Notes: generated by a model from the letters alone, not told the origin. Shown: positions 27,146 to 36,343, counted from the first letter of the stretch. The stretch: 64,000 nt of DNA from Planctomycetota bacterium (GCA_014238905.1 JABAAE010000004.1:41839-105838), one strand, 5' to 3'. Numbers and translations are program-made.

Positions 27146-28269
27146 TGGCAAATCGAATATCAGTTGTGGTTTCTCAAGGGCAAAGTGAGAATCCGGCAAA
27201 ACGAAACCTGGAAGAATCGCTCATCACCAACCTTATGATGGAACCAGGGATTGATGTCACGGTGGTTCCGCACCTTTACGATCTCAAACCAGATGGGACC
27301 GGGATGCTGGCGTTGAAAGGCCTCTCGGGAAACATCGTCGTACTCAGTTGGCTTTTTGAACGGGCAGCTCATTGGACCTTGGATCGCAACGGAATCCATG
27401 GCCAGGTGGGTCAAGTCGAATTAAAGAACGAGGCAGAGGATCAATCCGATCCTGAAGAGGATCCTGAGGCCGATTCGAAAACGGAAACAAAAGAACGTTT
27501 AGTTGACTCTCGAGTCAAACCAAATCGTCATATCTACTGCCTCGACCTCAGGGTCAGTAATAAAGCAGACGACTTTATTTCCGAAGTCCGCAGAATTCAA
27601 AAAGAACGATCAGTCAAGATTGTTCCGTTAGGGATTGGGAGCGCAGCGCCCAATCAGGATACGGCTTCGTCGCCAACCGATGAACAGCTGCAGCGGTACG
27701 AGAATCCTACCAACGACACCGCCTTACCACTCAATGGGAATGGTCTACAAGACAACCCCATATCCGCCACCAACCAAGACCAACCGGCAATGGTTTACCG
27801 CGTTGAAGAGCAGGGGGGACGACGTTGGTATCCGGTCATTGATTACAGCCGCTGTACCAATTGCATGGAGTGCATTGATTTTTGTCTTTTTGGTGTATAC
27901 GGGGTGGACAAAGTCGACTCGATTCTGGTGGAACAGCCGGACAACTGCCGCAAAGGCTGCCCTGCCTGCTCCCGGGTTTGTCCTGAAAACGCGATCATTT
28001 TCCCGCAGCACAAGACACCCGCCATCGCCGGTTCACCCGAGGTCGGTGCCAGCCTTAAAATTGACTTGTCGAAACTTTTTGGCGCACCTGATGATGGAAA
28101 ATCAGCAGAAGAGATTGCGGCTCTGGAAAGAGATGAGCAATTAATGGCCGTCGGCAGGGAAGCGGTTGGGATGAAAGCAGAACCGACGAAGCGACGTTCA
28201 AACGCCAAGCCTCAAGAACGAGATGAACTGGATTCGTTGGTCGACGAACTGGATGACCTCGACCTCTGA
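27145..28269 (+). CDS. Two-cluster ferredoxin-domain protein
   Basis: This is a 374-residue cytoplasmic protein in three parts. Residues 1-90 form a compact alpha/beta domain (VVVSQGQSENPAKRNLEESL, GNIVVLSWLFERAAHWTL). Residues 91-215 are acidic linkers around a short folded piece. Residues 228-290 form a 2[4Fe-4S] ferredoxin with Cys237, 240, 243 and 247 and Cys268, 272, 275 and 279. The tail is charged. The start codon overlaps the H-protein stop as TAATG. It is a natural electron donor for the radical SAM protein two genes upstream, or a partner of the lipoyl carrier. I do not recognise the N-terminal domain. Confidence 0.82.
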   Translation: MANRISVVVSQGQSENPAKRNLEESLITNLMMEPGIDVTVVPHLYDLKPDGTGMLALKGLSGNIVVLSWLFERAAHWTLDRNGIHGQVGQVELKNEAEDQSDPEEDPEADSKTETKERLVDSRVKPNRHIYCLDLRVSNKADDFISEVRRIQKERSVKIVPLGIGSAAPNQDTASSPTDEQLQRYENPTNDTALPLNGNGLQDNPISATNQDQPAMVYRVEEQGGRRWYPVIDYSRCTNCMECIDFCLFGVYGVDKVDSILVEQPDNCRKGCPACSRVCPENAIIFPQHKTPAIAGSPEVGASLKIDLSKLFGAPDDGKSAEEIAALERDEQLMAVGREAVGMKAEPTKRRSNAKPQERDELDSLVDELDDLDL

Positions 28270-28309
28270 TAATGGCTTTCAAACTGAATTGACAAGGCGA
28301 ATTGAATTA

Positions 28310-29932
28310 ATGGAAAAATCAGACGATGGCTTTGATCCGGGAAAATCAACGTCGGCCGACAAACCGCTGGGTGATGCGAATCCTTATCGCCGCTTTCTTC
28401 CCAAAGAATCATCTCCATTGGCCAATCAGGAGCAAGAGAGCGATCCGAATGAAGAGACATTAGATCCTGCGGACATTGCCTCACCTGATGAGCCTGAACA
28501 AGTCCCACCGACTTTCTCCGCGGCCTGCACGACGCTTATCTTCATCTGCTGGCTGGTAATTTCGGCGGTTATCGCAATTATCCTTTACCTCCAAGAGAAC
28601 CAGGAGGTTATCAACCAATCCCCTCCTTCACCGCGAGCCGAACTTGCCATTCCAATTTCCCAAGGGAAAATTTTATTAGGCTTAAAGGAAGTATCAAATG
28701 GCCTGCCTGACGATCGCGGCGGTAATCAGCAGGACATTCAGATTCCAAGGTTGGGAAACTCTGTTCGTTCCTATCAGGCCCACGCCGTCATGATGGCCGA
28801 ATTCGTTTCTCCCCAGGAAGGGATGAGGACGTTGGCCGAACTGGAAAAAGAGGCCGAGGATGAGGACTTTCATTTTGACCAAAAACAGAGCCAGGTCACC
28901 GAAACCCTGAAGAAGTTATTCCAGGGTTCTTCCCCAACAGATCTTGAACGTGACCACCTAAACAATCTCGAATCCGAACTTCCCTGGTTTGGCCGATTGG
29001 CGATGCATCTTGAACCGGACGGGCAACCGATACCTCGCCGACCGCAACCAATGCGCGATGCCATGGTCAAAGAAGCGACTCCCAAATTTATTGCGGCGGG
29101 GTTCTTGATGTTGGCGGCCATGGCCGCCTTGGGTTTAGGAACCATTGGGGCAGTCGTCTTTTTTGGCTTTTTCATCAGTGGAAGAATCATCCTCCGGCTA
29201 CCCACCTTTACCCAACAAACCACTATCTATTTGGAAACCTTTTCCATTTGGTTGGTAGCGTTTCTTTCATCCCAGGTTCTGCTCGGATGGCTACTACAGG
29301 GCTCCAGTCCATTATCAGGCTTGATTATGGCCTTTTTCTTTTCGCTCGTTCTGGCCATGATTTGGCCCGTTTTCAGAGGTGTCAAAATCAGGGAGGTTCT
29401 CACAGACATCGGGTATCGCGGCAATCCTATCAACGAGGCATTCATGGGGTTGTGGTGCTACATTTGCTCTCTGCCGATTGTGTTGGCCGGGGCAATCGTT
29501 TCACTCGCTTTGGCGGGGGCAGCGGCGACCCCCGATTCAACGGGACTGGATCGCCCTACAGCAGCAGGGCACCCGATCATGGAATTCGTCATGGACGGCG
29601 ATCGAACGGCAATCGTCATGGTGTTTATCCTGACCTGCGTTTGCGCTCCGATTGTAGAGGAAACACTGTTTCGAGGTTTCTTGTATCGAAGTCTGCGAGA
29701 CAGTACTTTTACCAAAGGCCGAAGCACCAGTGTTTTATTCTCTGCCGCGATGAACAGCTTGGTTTTCGCTGCGATTCACCCGCAGGGCATTTTCTTTATT
29801 CCCGTGCTCGGTTCGTTGGCATTTTGCTTTTCATTAGCAAGGGAATGGCGGGGATCTCTTTGGGGACCGATTACCATGCATGCTTTGCATAATGGAATGA
29901 TTACAAGCATGGCTGTTTTCTTTTTTTCCTGA
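28310..29932 (+). CDS. Large CPBP-family intramembrane protease
   Basis: This is a 540-residue membrane protein. An acidic cytoplasmic N-terminus is followed by a membrane span (TTLIFICWLVISAVIAIILY, about 80-99), a soluble region of about 180 residues, and a C-terminal multi-spanning CPBP domain. The domain shows EETLFRGFLYRSLRD (EExxxR), NSLVFAAIHPQGI with the second conserved His, and GPITMHALHNG as the third motif. The ATG at 28310 lies 40 bp after the ferredoxin stop, so it is probably the last gene of the operon. The frame is open back to 28223 within the ferredoxin gene, but that part is unlikely to be coding. The substrate is unknown. Confidence 0.82.
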   Translation: MEKSDDGFDPGKSTSADKPLGDANPYRRFLPKESSPLANQEQESDPNEETLDPADIASPDEPEQVPPTFSAACTTLIFICWLVISAVIAIILYLQENQEVINQSPPSPRAELAIPISQGKILLGLKEVSNGLPDDRGGNQQDIQIPRLGNSVRSYQAHAVMMAEFVSPQEGMRTLAELEKEAEDEDFHFDQKQSQVTETLKKLFQGSSPTDLERDHLNNLESELPWFGRLAMHLEPDGQPIPRRPQPMRDAMVKEATPKFIAAGFLMLAAMAALGLGTIGAVVFFGFFISGRIILRLPTFTQQTTIYLETFSIWLVAFLSSQVLLGWLLQGSSPLSGLIMAFFFSLVLAMIWPVFRGVKIREVLTDIGYRGNPINEAFMGLWCYICSLPIVLAGAIVSLALAGAAATPDSTGLDRPTAAGHPIMEFVMDGDRTAIVMVFILTCVCAPIVEETLFRGFLYRSLRDSTFTKGRSTSVLFSAAMNSLVFAAIHPQGIFFIPVLGSLAFCFSLAREWRGSLWGPITMHALHNGMITSMAVFFFS

Positions 29933-30259
29933 GCATGACGATTCGGCCTTGAATCATTTGCATCTCTAGTGGCCATATCAGGGATTCCATGAAGCAGCAC
30001 CGGTCTTTGCTGCTGCTTGATCTGACAACAATCCCCGAACTGTGAATCCATAGCAAACCGAATGGACTTGCCGTATCGAAACGAAAGAATTAACGTAACC
30101 AGCAGCTTTTCCAGAGCTCTCGCAGCTGACACTATAGAATACATTACGGCGTACACTGGGTCTGACATCCGTCCTACTTCCACTACAGAAACATAATCGA
30201 CCGTCTTCTCTCCGTTCGAAACCTCTTTCATTCCAAGATGTGAACTCACGTTCGATGCC
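29933..30259. other. Spacer between the CPBP and GT-D genes
   Basis: 327 bp with an imperfect stem-loop (AAGCAGCA near 29991 with TGCTGCT near 30008) that lacks a T-run. I see no gene. Confidence 0.4.
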
Positions 30260-31207
30260 ATGCAAATCACTTCCGAAGTTCTAAAACTATTGAGGAAGCT
30301 CAACGGCGGCAAAGCGAGTCCCAATAACAAGCTCATCGTCGACTATGTCGGCCAATCAGCCAGCGATCAAATCAAGCAATTACTACTCCAAGATCGGCCT
30401 TGCATGGTCAGCCGGTTCGGAAGTAACGAACTGGACGCGACGCTTCGAACTTACGAGCGTCAGCAGTGCCAGGGATTTTTCAACAGGGCAATTCGATACG
30501 TCAAGGGTGAGAGTGCTGATTTCTGGTGGGACCGTAGCATCCGTAAGAGGATGTCCAACGTGGCCGGATTTTTTCCCGCAACTGATCGATTCCTCACTCG
30601 ATTCGGTGAACGGATCCTGGAGGACATCGATCAGATTGATGTTTTGGGATCGTGGCGCGAGGACGAATTCCGACTCAGATCTTACTTTCCTAACGCCCAA
30701 CGAATTCACTTGATCGACCTCGAACCATTTCGCCACAATTCTCCTTGGTCAGCGGCTCTGGCTGGGAAAAAAGTCTTGGTGATCCATCCATTCGTCGAGT
30801 CGATTCAAAAACAATACCAAAAAAGGAACGACCTGTTTGCCAACCCAGAAGTTTTACCTGAATTTGATTTAAAGGTGATCAAGGCGGTCCAATCCAACGG
30901 AAAAAACCGTGTCGATTTTTCAAGTTGGTTTGCGGCGTTGGACCACATGTGTGATCAGATAAATAAACATGATTTCGATACGGCTGTCATAGGTGCAGGA
31001 GCTTACGGACTACCTCTTGCGGCATTTGTAAAACGCTTGGGAAAACAGTCCATTCATCTTGGTGGAGCGACCCAACTGTTATTCGGAATCAAGGGTCACC
31101 GCTGGGATGCATCGTATCAGGAATTCTACAATGGTCATTGGGTCCGACCGCTTTCCTCAGAAAAACCAGCGCGTGCAGATCTAGTCGAACAAGGATGCTA
31201 TTGGTAG
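30260..31207 (+). CDS. GT-D fold glycosyltransferase-like protein
   Basis: This is a 315-residue protein with the pattern of GT-D fold (DUF1792-related) glycosyltransferases. CMVSRFGSNELDATLRTYE near residue 48 carries the RxGxxE-like N-terminal motif, KKVLVIHPFVESIQKQY lies in the middle, and SIHLGGATQLLFGIKGHRWD near residue 275 is the characteristic C-terminal segment. There is no signal peptide. It is not part of a polysaccharide cluster. It converges on the RING-like gene with 151 bp between the stops. Acceptor and donor cannot be told. Confidence 0.68.
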   Translation: MQITSEVLKLLRKLNGGKASPNNKLIVDYVGQSASDQIKQLLLQDRPCMVSRFGSNELDATLRTYERQQCQGFFNRAIRYVKGESADFWWDRSIRKRMSNVAGFFPATDRFLTRFGERILEDIDQIDVLGSWREDEFRLRSYFPNAQRIHLIDLEPFRHNSPWSAALAGKKVLVIHPFVESIQKQYQKRNDLFANPEVLPEFDLKVIKAVQSNGKNRVDFSSWFAALDHMCDQINKHDFDTAVIGAGAYGLPLAAFVKRLGKQSIHLGGATQLLFGIKGHRWDASYQEFYNGHWVRPLSSEKPARADLVEQGCYW

Positions 31208-31358
31208 CCGCGACTTCCACCCTTACGTCAACTCAGATCCGTACGCGGAAGGAACAGGATCGGAAAGGCATTTCTCCTATCACGCAGGGATGCACAGGCA
31301 ATATCCGAGTTGGCAACCCGTACTCCTTGCCAGATCAAGTTCTGATGACCTGCCCCCG

Positions 31359-32174
31359 TCAATTTTTGACCGCCAAGTATTGGTTTTCACCGCAGGCATA
31401 GGTTGAGCATTGGCCTGCATACTCCCAGCATTCTCGGCAATGAGGTGTTTTACATCGACGGCAAATTGCTCGATCGGCCTGGATTGCTTCGCCACAGATT
31501 TGGCAGGTGATATCGTCAATGGGTGAGTCCAGTGCCCGTTCAACAAAGTCTATTCCCACGCTTCGTGTCAGGCGGATATGATCAAAAAGATCAAGCCCAT
31601 CCCGGACAAATTCATCCAAAGCAACCTGCGTTTTAATAAATCCTGGCTTCTTAATAACAACCAATGCAGGGTTGGCCATGATATAAACGTCATCTGTTCT
31701 AAAGAGCGAATAAAGAGAAGAGATCCTCTGGCGAATCTCTGGCGAAAGAAATCGCTGCACGGCCTTCGGTTTGTTACACCGCACCAGAAATTGTTTGTCA
31801 AACAAATCATCATGCGTAGCAACCGGATTCATTCCGGGAGAGATCCAGAGGGCGGTCGATCGCCAACGCGGCATGACTTCCAATTGAAAATCCAATTGAG
31901 GCCAGCCTATAGCCAACTTGGTGAATTCACCCCCACCGCTAACATTCGTCCTGATTGTGCCAAGTACGCACCGTGCCTCACCGTAGGTAAAATTGACCGT
32001 CGGACGGGTCCACCAACCTGCTGGCATGCAATAACCGCCATACTTTTTCGCAATAAAACTGTAGGCTCGATTCCAGGAATCGTTTAGAAATCGTGGACGC
32101 AGCGAGGGCTTTGTCCAAACGACATAGACCGCCAACACGATGGCCGCCAACACTAATAATCCCGTGGAGTCCAA
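31359..32174 (-). CDS. Membrane-anchored RING-like (Prok-RING) protein, candidate E3
   Basis: This is a 271-residue protein with an N-terminal membrane helix (LLVLAAIVLAVYVVW, about 6-20), a middle domain of unknown fold, and a C-terminal binuclear treble-clef zinc domain. The zinc ligands follow C-x2-C-x10-C-x2-C-x3-HC-x2-C-x6-C-x4-C (Cys224 to Cys261). RING-like prokaryotic domains of this kind are known to accompany bacterial E1/E2/JAMM genes. As the last gene of the operon, 25 bp after the E2-like gene, it is the natural E3-like component, placed at the membrane. The TTG start at 32174 is preceded by GAGG five bases upstream. Confidence 0.78.
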   Translation of the reverse strand: MDSTGLLVLAAIVLAVYVVWTKPSLRPRFLNDSWNRAYSFIAKKYGGYCMPAGWWTRPTVNFTYGEARCVLGTIRTNVSGGGEFTKLAIGWPQLDFQLEVMPRWRSTALWISPGMNPVATHDDLFDKQFLVRCNKPKAVQRFLSPEIRQRISSLYSLFRTDDVYIMANPALVVIKKPGFIKTQVALDEFVRDGLDLFDHIRLTRSVGIDFVERALDSPIDDITCQICGEAIQADRAICRRCKTPHCRECWEYAGQCSTYACGENQYLAVKN

Positions 32175-32199
32175 TTTATCCTCTGCCGATGATTTGTAC

Positions 32200-32904
32200 T
32201 TATTCTATGAACATTATCTCGTCATCACGATCGTCATCGCGGACACCTGGCGGGTTATTTTTCGCAGCCAGATCCTTTTCCGACACCTCATCGTCCCCAA
32301 TAAATAAAACCTCTCTCTTGGTCGATGCAGGGTTGGCAGCTGAATCCCTGGTTTTCCGTTGGTATTTCACAATATTGGATTGTGTGATGGCGATTTTGTC
32401 GCGTAACGAACGACTGTCCAGTGGTAACGTCTCACTACATTGATGCCCAAACCAATCTTTAACGGTCGACGGTGACGCCTTGTCAAGGTCAAGGTAAGCT
32501 AACCGGATCGTATCCCAAATCCGCTCACAGATGATCACCATGGACATTTTCGGATCCCAGGTCATCCCGAGACTTTTCAAGTCCACGAAATCATCGCTGG
32601 AGATATTGGGATGAAAAACAGGAGTGCACCATTTGAGGTCCGGTTCTCGGTCCGGATAGAGGTAAGCCATCTCAACCCGGACTTGGTGCATAGTCGCATC
32701 CTCAACGAGGATTTGACCCGCCGTCGCTGATGAATCACCGGCCAATTTCAGGCCCCTGCCATGAAACTCCAGAACAAATTCATTCGGCGGCTCTCCATGA
32801 CATTGACAACTAAAAATCGTGCTTTGCTTCTCCAGCAATTTCAATGCATTGGCTTCCTGCCATAGTCGATCACTTCGGCTTTGCCCAGTCATGTTACCGT
32901 CCAT
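32200..32904 (-). CDS. E2-like (UBC-fold) protein without the catalytic cysteine
   Basis: This is a 234-residue protein with a UBC fold. EMAYLYPDREPDLKWCTPVF and HPNIS (98-102) match the E2 core, then WDPKMSMVIICERIWDTIRL matches the post-active-site helix region. Where an active E2 has the cysteine ten residues after HPN's His, this protein has Asp108 (DDFVDLKSLG), so it cannot form the usual thioester there. That resembles eukaryotic UEV proteins such as Mms2. The C-terminal 40 residues are acidic and hold EVLFIGDD (198-205) and EIMFIE (229-234). It is encoded between the membrane JAMM and RING-like genes. Confidence 0.8.
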   Translation of the reverse strand: MDGNMTGQSRSDRLWQEANALKLLEKQSTIFSCQCHGEPPNEFVLEFHGRGLKLAGDSSATAGQILVEDATMHQVRVEMAYLYPDREPDLKWCTPVFHPNISSDDFVDLKSLGMTWDPKMSMVIICERIWDTIRLAYLDLDKASPSTVKDWFGHQCSETLPLDSRSLRDKIAITQSNIVKYQRKTRDSAANPASTKREVLFIGDDEVSEKDLAAKNNPPGVRDDDRDDEIMFIE

Positions 32905-32928
32905 TTCAATATTCTACCTGAGGGAAAA

Positions 32929-32965
32929 CCATGGTGTCTGCTGAATACCCATGGTGTCTGCTGAA
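32929..32965. repeat. 20-bp-period direct repeat between two genes of the UBL operon
   Basis: CCATGGTGTCTGCTGAA occurs at 32929-32945 and 32949-32965. A more degenerate copy may follow near 32969. It lies within the 126-bp spacer between the membrane JAMM gene and the E2-like gene. Confidence 0.85.
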
Positions 32966-33030
32966 AAATCCTGGTGCGTATTTCAGGGTTTTCCGCAGCC
33001 AGCTTTGCGTTCAGCTTTTCTTACACGCTG

Positions 33031-34389
33031 TCATTGATCGGCCAAAAACTTCTCGTCATCGCTTGCGGCAACTGGATTTTCAGATCGATCTGTCAATTCG
33101 TCGTCAGGATCTTCAGTGGCCCCTTTCATCCTGGCCAAAAAGAATCCCCCCAGACCACCCCCGACAATAGCAATGATTCCCAAAAATGAAAAAAGAGCAA
33201 TCAGTTTCCAGTCGTCCCAGAAATTCCCCGCTTCCTTGGAGTCGGATTTAGCAGCTAACCTCAGGCTCTTCAACTCACTACGGGCCAGCTTCAAATCACC
33301 TAAAGCTTGATCATATTTTCGATTGATGCTGTTTCTGGATTTGATCGCTTCCTCGGTTTTGGATTGCAAAACTCGAACTTGATCCGAAAGATAAAGACGA
33401 TTGGCGGTAGAATCCTCCACTTGAATTTTCAGGTCTTCCACCTTTTGCATCAGCTTACCGATGTCTGCGTTTTCGGATCCCGTTAGTTCCAACGCACTTT
33501 CCAGGATAGCAATTTTCTGGAGCTGACTTTTTTCGGCGGCCAGCTCCTCGACTCGATCGGTCAACTGTGCCACGCCGCTCTTTTCCGAATCATCCAGCAG
33601 GATTTTCCATGTCAAGAGAACCAGGAAGAGGAACTGGATGGAAAGAATCGCTAAAACTCCGACAGACAAACCGGAGGTCCGTGAGTCACTGAAATTGATA
33701 ACCGGTGGTACCTGGGGCCCCACTGAACCCGCAATCCCGGTTTGACGATAATTTGCAGACATATCCAACTTGCCTTTCAACTGAAGTGCGAAATGTTCTA
33801 ACTCCGAACTGCGAAACCGGGAACCCATGAGAAAATATCCCCCGGTACGGCGAATTCTCTCACCTGGTTCTTTTGTCCAATGAAACCAACCGCGGTCGCC
33901 ACCACAGGGGTCGATCACCAAGGCCAAATCTAGGGGTCGGTTAAAAAAATGATCACAAATGAACATGTCCATACCCGATAGAAACACACCCCAATCAGGA
34001 TGCGTGTGGTACCAACCGATCATTTGAAGATCATCTGAAAACCCTTCCCTCTGCCGTGTAATCTGTTGCCATGTTTCATGGGTAAACTTGAAACTTCCTT
34101 TGGTAGCTTCATAGTGTTCTGCCCGCAGGCTATCTGTAACGATGACAAATGGATTGCCAGCATCATCCTCGTATTGGCCTCCCAACATCACGCCACCAAG
34201 CTCCACGCTCGTATCAACCAGGGCATGGTTTTCCATATCGAGCATGACATCCAAATCGACAAAAACCGGGAGATCTTGTTCATTCGGTGAATGAACAGGG
34301 ACAACAGCAAAATGGGCGTCACGGTCGGGGCGCAGTCGCACCTCTCGATCCGATTCTTCCACTTCACCAAATTGCATGTCCTTGTCCAC
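33031..34389 (-). CDS. Membrane JAMM (JAB1/MPN) peptidase with coiled coil
   Basis: This is a 452-residue protein with four parts. The JAMM metalloprotease domain (about 40-200) has Glu63 in VELGGVMLG and HTHP with the Ser and Asp of the site (His128, His130, Ser138, Asp141), so it looks active. A membrane helix follows at about 241-263 (VGVLAILSIQFLFLVLL), a long coiled coil at about 272-382, and a second membrane helix at about 395-420. JAMM enzymes in such operons process or remove ubiquitin-like proteins. The GTG at 34389 or the ATG at 34377 is the start. It lies 24 bp after the E1 stop. Confidence 0.85.
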   Translation of the reverse strand: MDKDMQFGEVEESDREVRLRPDRDAHFAVVPVHSPNEQDLPVFVDLDVMLDMENHALVDTSVELGGVMLGGQYEDDAGNPFVIVTDSLRAEHYEATKGSFKFTHETWQQITRQREGFSDDLQMIGWYHTHPDWGVFLSGMDMFICDHFFNRPLDLALVIDPCGGDRGWFHWTKEPGERIRRTGGYFLMGSRFRSSELEHFALQLKGKLDMSANYRQTGIAGSVGPQVPPVINFSDSRTSGLSVGVLAILSIQFLFLVLLTWKILLDDSEKSGVAQLTDRVEELAAEKSQLQKIAILESALELTGSENADIGKLMQKVEDLKIQVEDSTANRLYLSDQVRVLQSKTEEAIKSRNSINRKYDQALGDLKLARSELKSLRLAAKSDSKEAGNFWDDWKLIALFSFLGIIAIVGGGLGGFFLARMKGATEDPDDELTDRSENPVAASDDEKFLADQ

Positions 34390-34411
34390 TACCTTAAGTC
34401 CTTGTCCAGTG
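34377..34411. repeat. 22-bp-period direct repeat at the E1-JAMM gene junction
   Basis: GTCCTTGTCCA recurs at 34377-34388 and 34399-34409. In gene sense this gives GTGGACAAGGAC and CTGGACAAGGAC, so the segment around the start of the membrane JAMM gene is partly duplicated in its leader. The AAGGAC in each copy resembles a ribosome binding site. Confidence 0.7.
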
Positions 34412-34413
34412 AA

Positions 34414-35595
34414 TTAACTACTTGGTTTGTAGGGATGATTCCAAACCCGGTCAGCATCGAGCTCAAGGCAAACCTCAAGCTCCTCAGTGCAAAATCGCAC
34501 AATGTCATAGCGAGCAATACCACAGTCGCCGATCATTCGCTGCAAAAGCGGGGAATCCGATTCTATATGATGAGTCATTTTTGGCGTTCGCTGATGGTTG
34601 CATTCAGGACACACCAGCAAACCGGCATCCACCGTTTGCGTTGGCTGATGAATGGGTTCAGCCACTTCACATTTTGGACAGAAAAATTCGGTAACCAGAT
34701 CCCGGTCCAGCTTCAAGACAACCTCGTGCCCGGACAGTTCTTTTTGGGCGACAGAAAACAGCCGAGATAATTCGTCTTCGACTGATAGTCCGCTACCGCG
34801 GGGCTGGGGATAGACGTCGTGACTCAAACAATCAGATCGGTGCTGATATTTGGTTTTGTAAAAACGATTGGCAACGCCATTGAAAACCATGGCCCCGCCA
34901 CTTTCCACTTCCATGCCGTGTATCAGCTTCAGGGCTTCCTGGGTCTGAAGGCCAGCGATGATGGACGAAATGGTAGGTGCGGTCGGCACTTTTCCTTCTA
35001 GGATATCCTCCCTTTTGAGAAGTGGGCAACTGTACCGAAGATTGATCAGGCGATAATCATTCTCGGTCATGGCGCACTCATAACAGGAACCGTCGGGCGG
35101 AACAAAAACCTTGGCGACTCCATTAATTTCCTGAATACCTCCATCAACCCAGGGTGTACCGACCTTCCAACACATGCGGTTAACCCAAAGCCGTGCCTCC
35201 CTGTTATCAAGACAACCAATCACAACGTCAACATCACGCACCAATCCCAATCCGATATCAGTCATTACATTTCCGTGGACCGGGTGGACCCGCGAATCTT
35301 GATTCATGTCATAAAGCGCTCTGGCAGCCGCATCGACTTTGGATTTTCCATTATCAGACTCTCGAAACAGCACCGATCGGGTCAGATTGGAATCCTCAAC
35401 GCAATCAAGGTCGATCGCATAAATATCGCCGATACCCATCAGCACCAGATTTTTAGTTACCTCGTTACCCAACGCGCCCAGACCGACTACCAGCACCTTG
35501 GCGTTACGTATCTTTTCCTGATCCCACCAGGCAATCAGCCGCATGCGTGAATAGCGATCGCCATCATCAATTATCAGTGGATCGTTTGAATTCAT
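34414..35595 (-). CDS. E1-like (ThiF/MoeB/UBA) ubiquitin-like protein activating enzyme with extra zinc ribbon
   Basis: This is a 393-residue protein. The adenylation domain shows GLGALG (38-43), the Asp of YAIDLD (62), NLTR with the arginine finger (73) and CLDNREAR (128-135). CYEC (171-174) is the first half of the family zinc site, and RYSCPLL (Cys190) is a good candidate for the thioester cysteine. The C-terminal 120 residues hold a further CxxC...CxxC ribbon (306/309 and 329/332) not found in plain MoeB. It is encoded between two JAMM genes, so it should activate the UBL encoded at the head of the operon. Confidence 0.88.
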   Translation of the reverse strand: MNSNDPLIIDDGDRYSRMRLIAWWDQEKIRNAKVLVVGLGALGNEVTKNLVLMGIGDIYAIDLDCVEDSNLTRSVLFRESDNGKSKVDAAARALYDMNQDSRVHPVHGNVMTDIGLGLVRDVDVVIGCLDNREARLWVNRMCWKVGTPWVDGGIQEINGVAKVFVPPDGSCYECAMTENDYRLINLRYSCPLLKREDILEGKVPTAPTISSIIAGLQTQEALKLIHGMEVESGGAMVFNGVANRFYKTKYQHRSDCLSHDVYPQPRGSGLSVEDELSRLFSVAQKELSGHEVVLKLDRDLVTEFFCPKCEVAEPIHQPTQTVDAGLLVCPECNHQRTPKMTHHIESDSPLLQRMIGDCGIARYDIVRFCTEELEVCLELDADRVWNHPYKPSS

Positions 35596-35719
35596 TATTA
35601 AATGCTAAATATCAATCTAGTTCGTTAGACGACCTTTGGACCTACTGCTAAACAGCCATCTTAACAGTGCACCGTTCACCGCTGTAAACCGCAACCTACC
35701 AATGGAATCCGATCTCATC

Positions 35720-36265
35720 TTAATCCTGAGCCGGGATACAAACGAAACCGCAATTCTCCAAACCTAGATTTTGCCACTGGTAAAACCCAAGTTCCTGCCG
35801 TGCAGGGTCCACGACCATCGCAATTTGCCAATCACAGCTAAAAAAATTCTCGTGAATAAAATGATCATATGCAGAAAAAAAAACGCCCATTCGAGGGTGC
35901 GTATGATGCCAACCCACGATTCGATCTTCAGGAAATCTGGTATGGACCTCATGGTTAGCCTTGGCCCATGTATCGTGGGTGAAAGTCAATGATGCCGAAT
36001 GGGATTTGGCGTCGACCGCGGGTAAAAAATGATCAACCTGCACATACCTCAACTCTTCATTACCGGTAGTGTCCAAATAGTAATTGCCAATCAGGAATCC
36101 CCCAATTTCACGCTGAAGATCTTCATCTGAATAATCAAGAATATTCTCCAGCACCTGGTCCTGAATAAAAATCACGACCGCTTCTTTCTTGACCTGACCG
36201 AGTCTTCTGATTTCGGGGTTCGTCAGGTTTAGAACCGGTGATGGCTTGACAATCGGTTCTATCAT
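35720..36265 (-). CDS. Soluble JAMM (JAB1/MPN) peptidase
   Basis: This is a 181-residue single-domain protein. The JAMM site is complete: Glu53 in REIGGFLIG, then HTHP at His121 and His123, then FFSAYD with Ser131 and Asp134. It has no membrane segment. In bacterial UBL operons such enzymes mature the UBL or cleave conjugates. It is the third gene of the operon, between the active E2 and the E1, the position held by the DUB-like protein in Bil-type operons. AGGAAAAAGGAC precedes the ATG. Confidence 0.88.
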   Translation of the reverse strand: MIEPIVKPSPVLNLTNPEIRRLGQVKKEAVVIFIQDQVLENILDYSDEDLQREIGGFLIGNYYLDTTGNEELRYVQVDHFLPAVDAKSHSASLTFTHDTWAKANHEVHTRFPEDRIVGWHHTHPRMGVFFSAYDHFIHENFFSCDWQIAMVVDPARQELGFYQWQNLGLENCGFVCIPAQD

Positions 36266-36343
36266 GTCCTTTTTCCTGTTGGCAATGACAGCTCACGCTG
36301 TGGCACGCATGACCGCTTTCTCTGATTGAAATAGGGATGCCGT

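Noticed and set aside
29248..29892. 214-codon plus-strand frame
   Set aside because: Alternate frame within the CPBP protease gene; Arg/Ser-rich noise.
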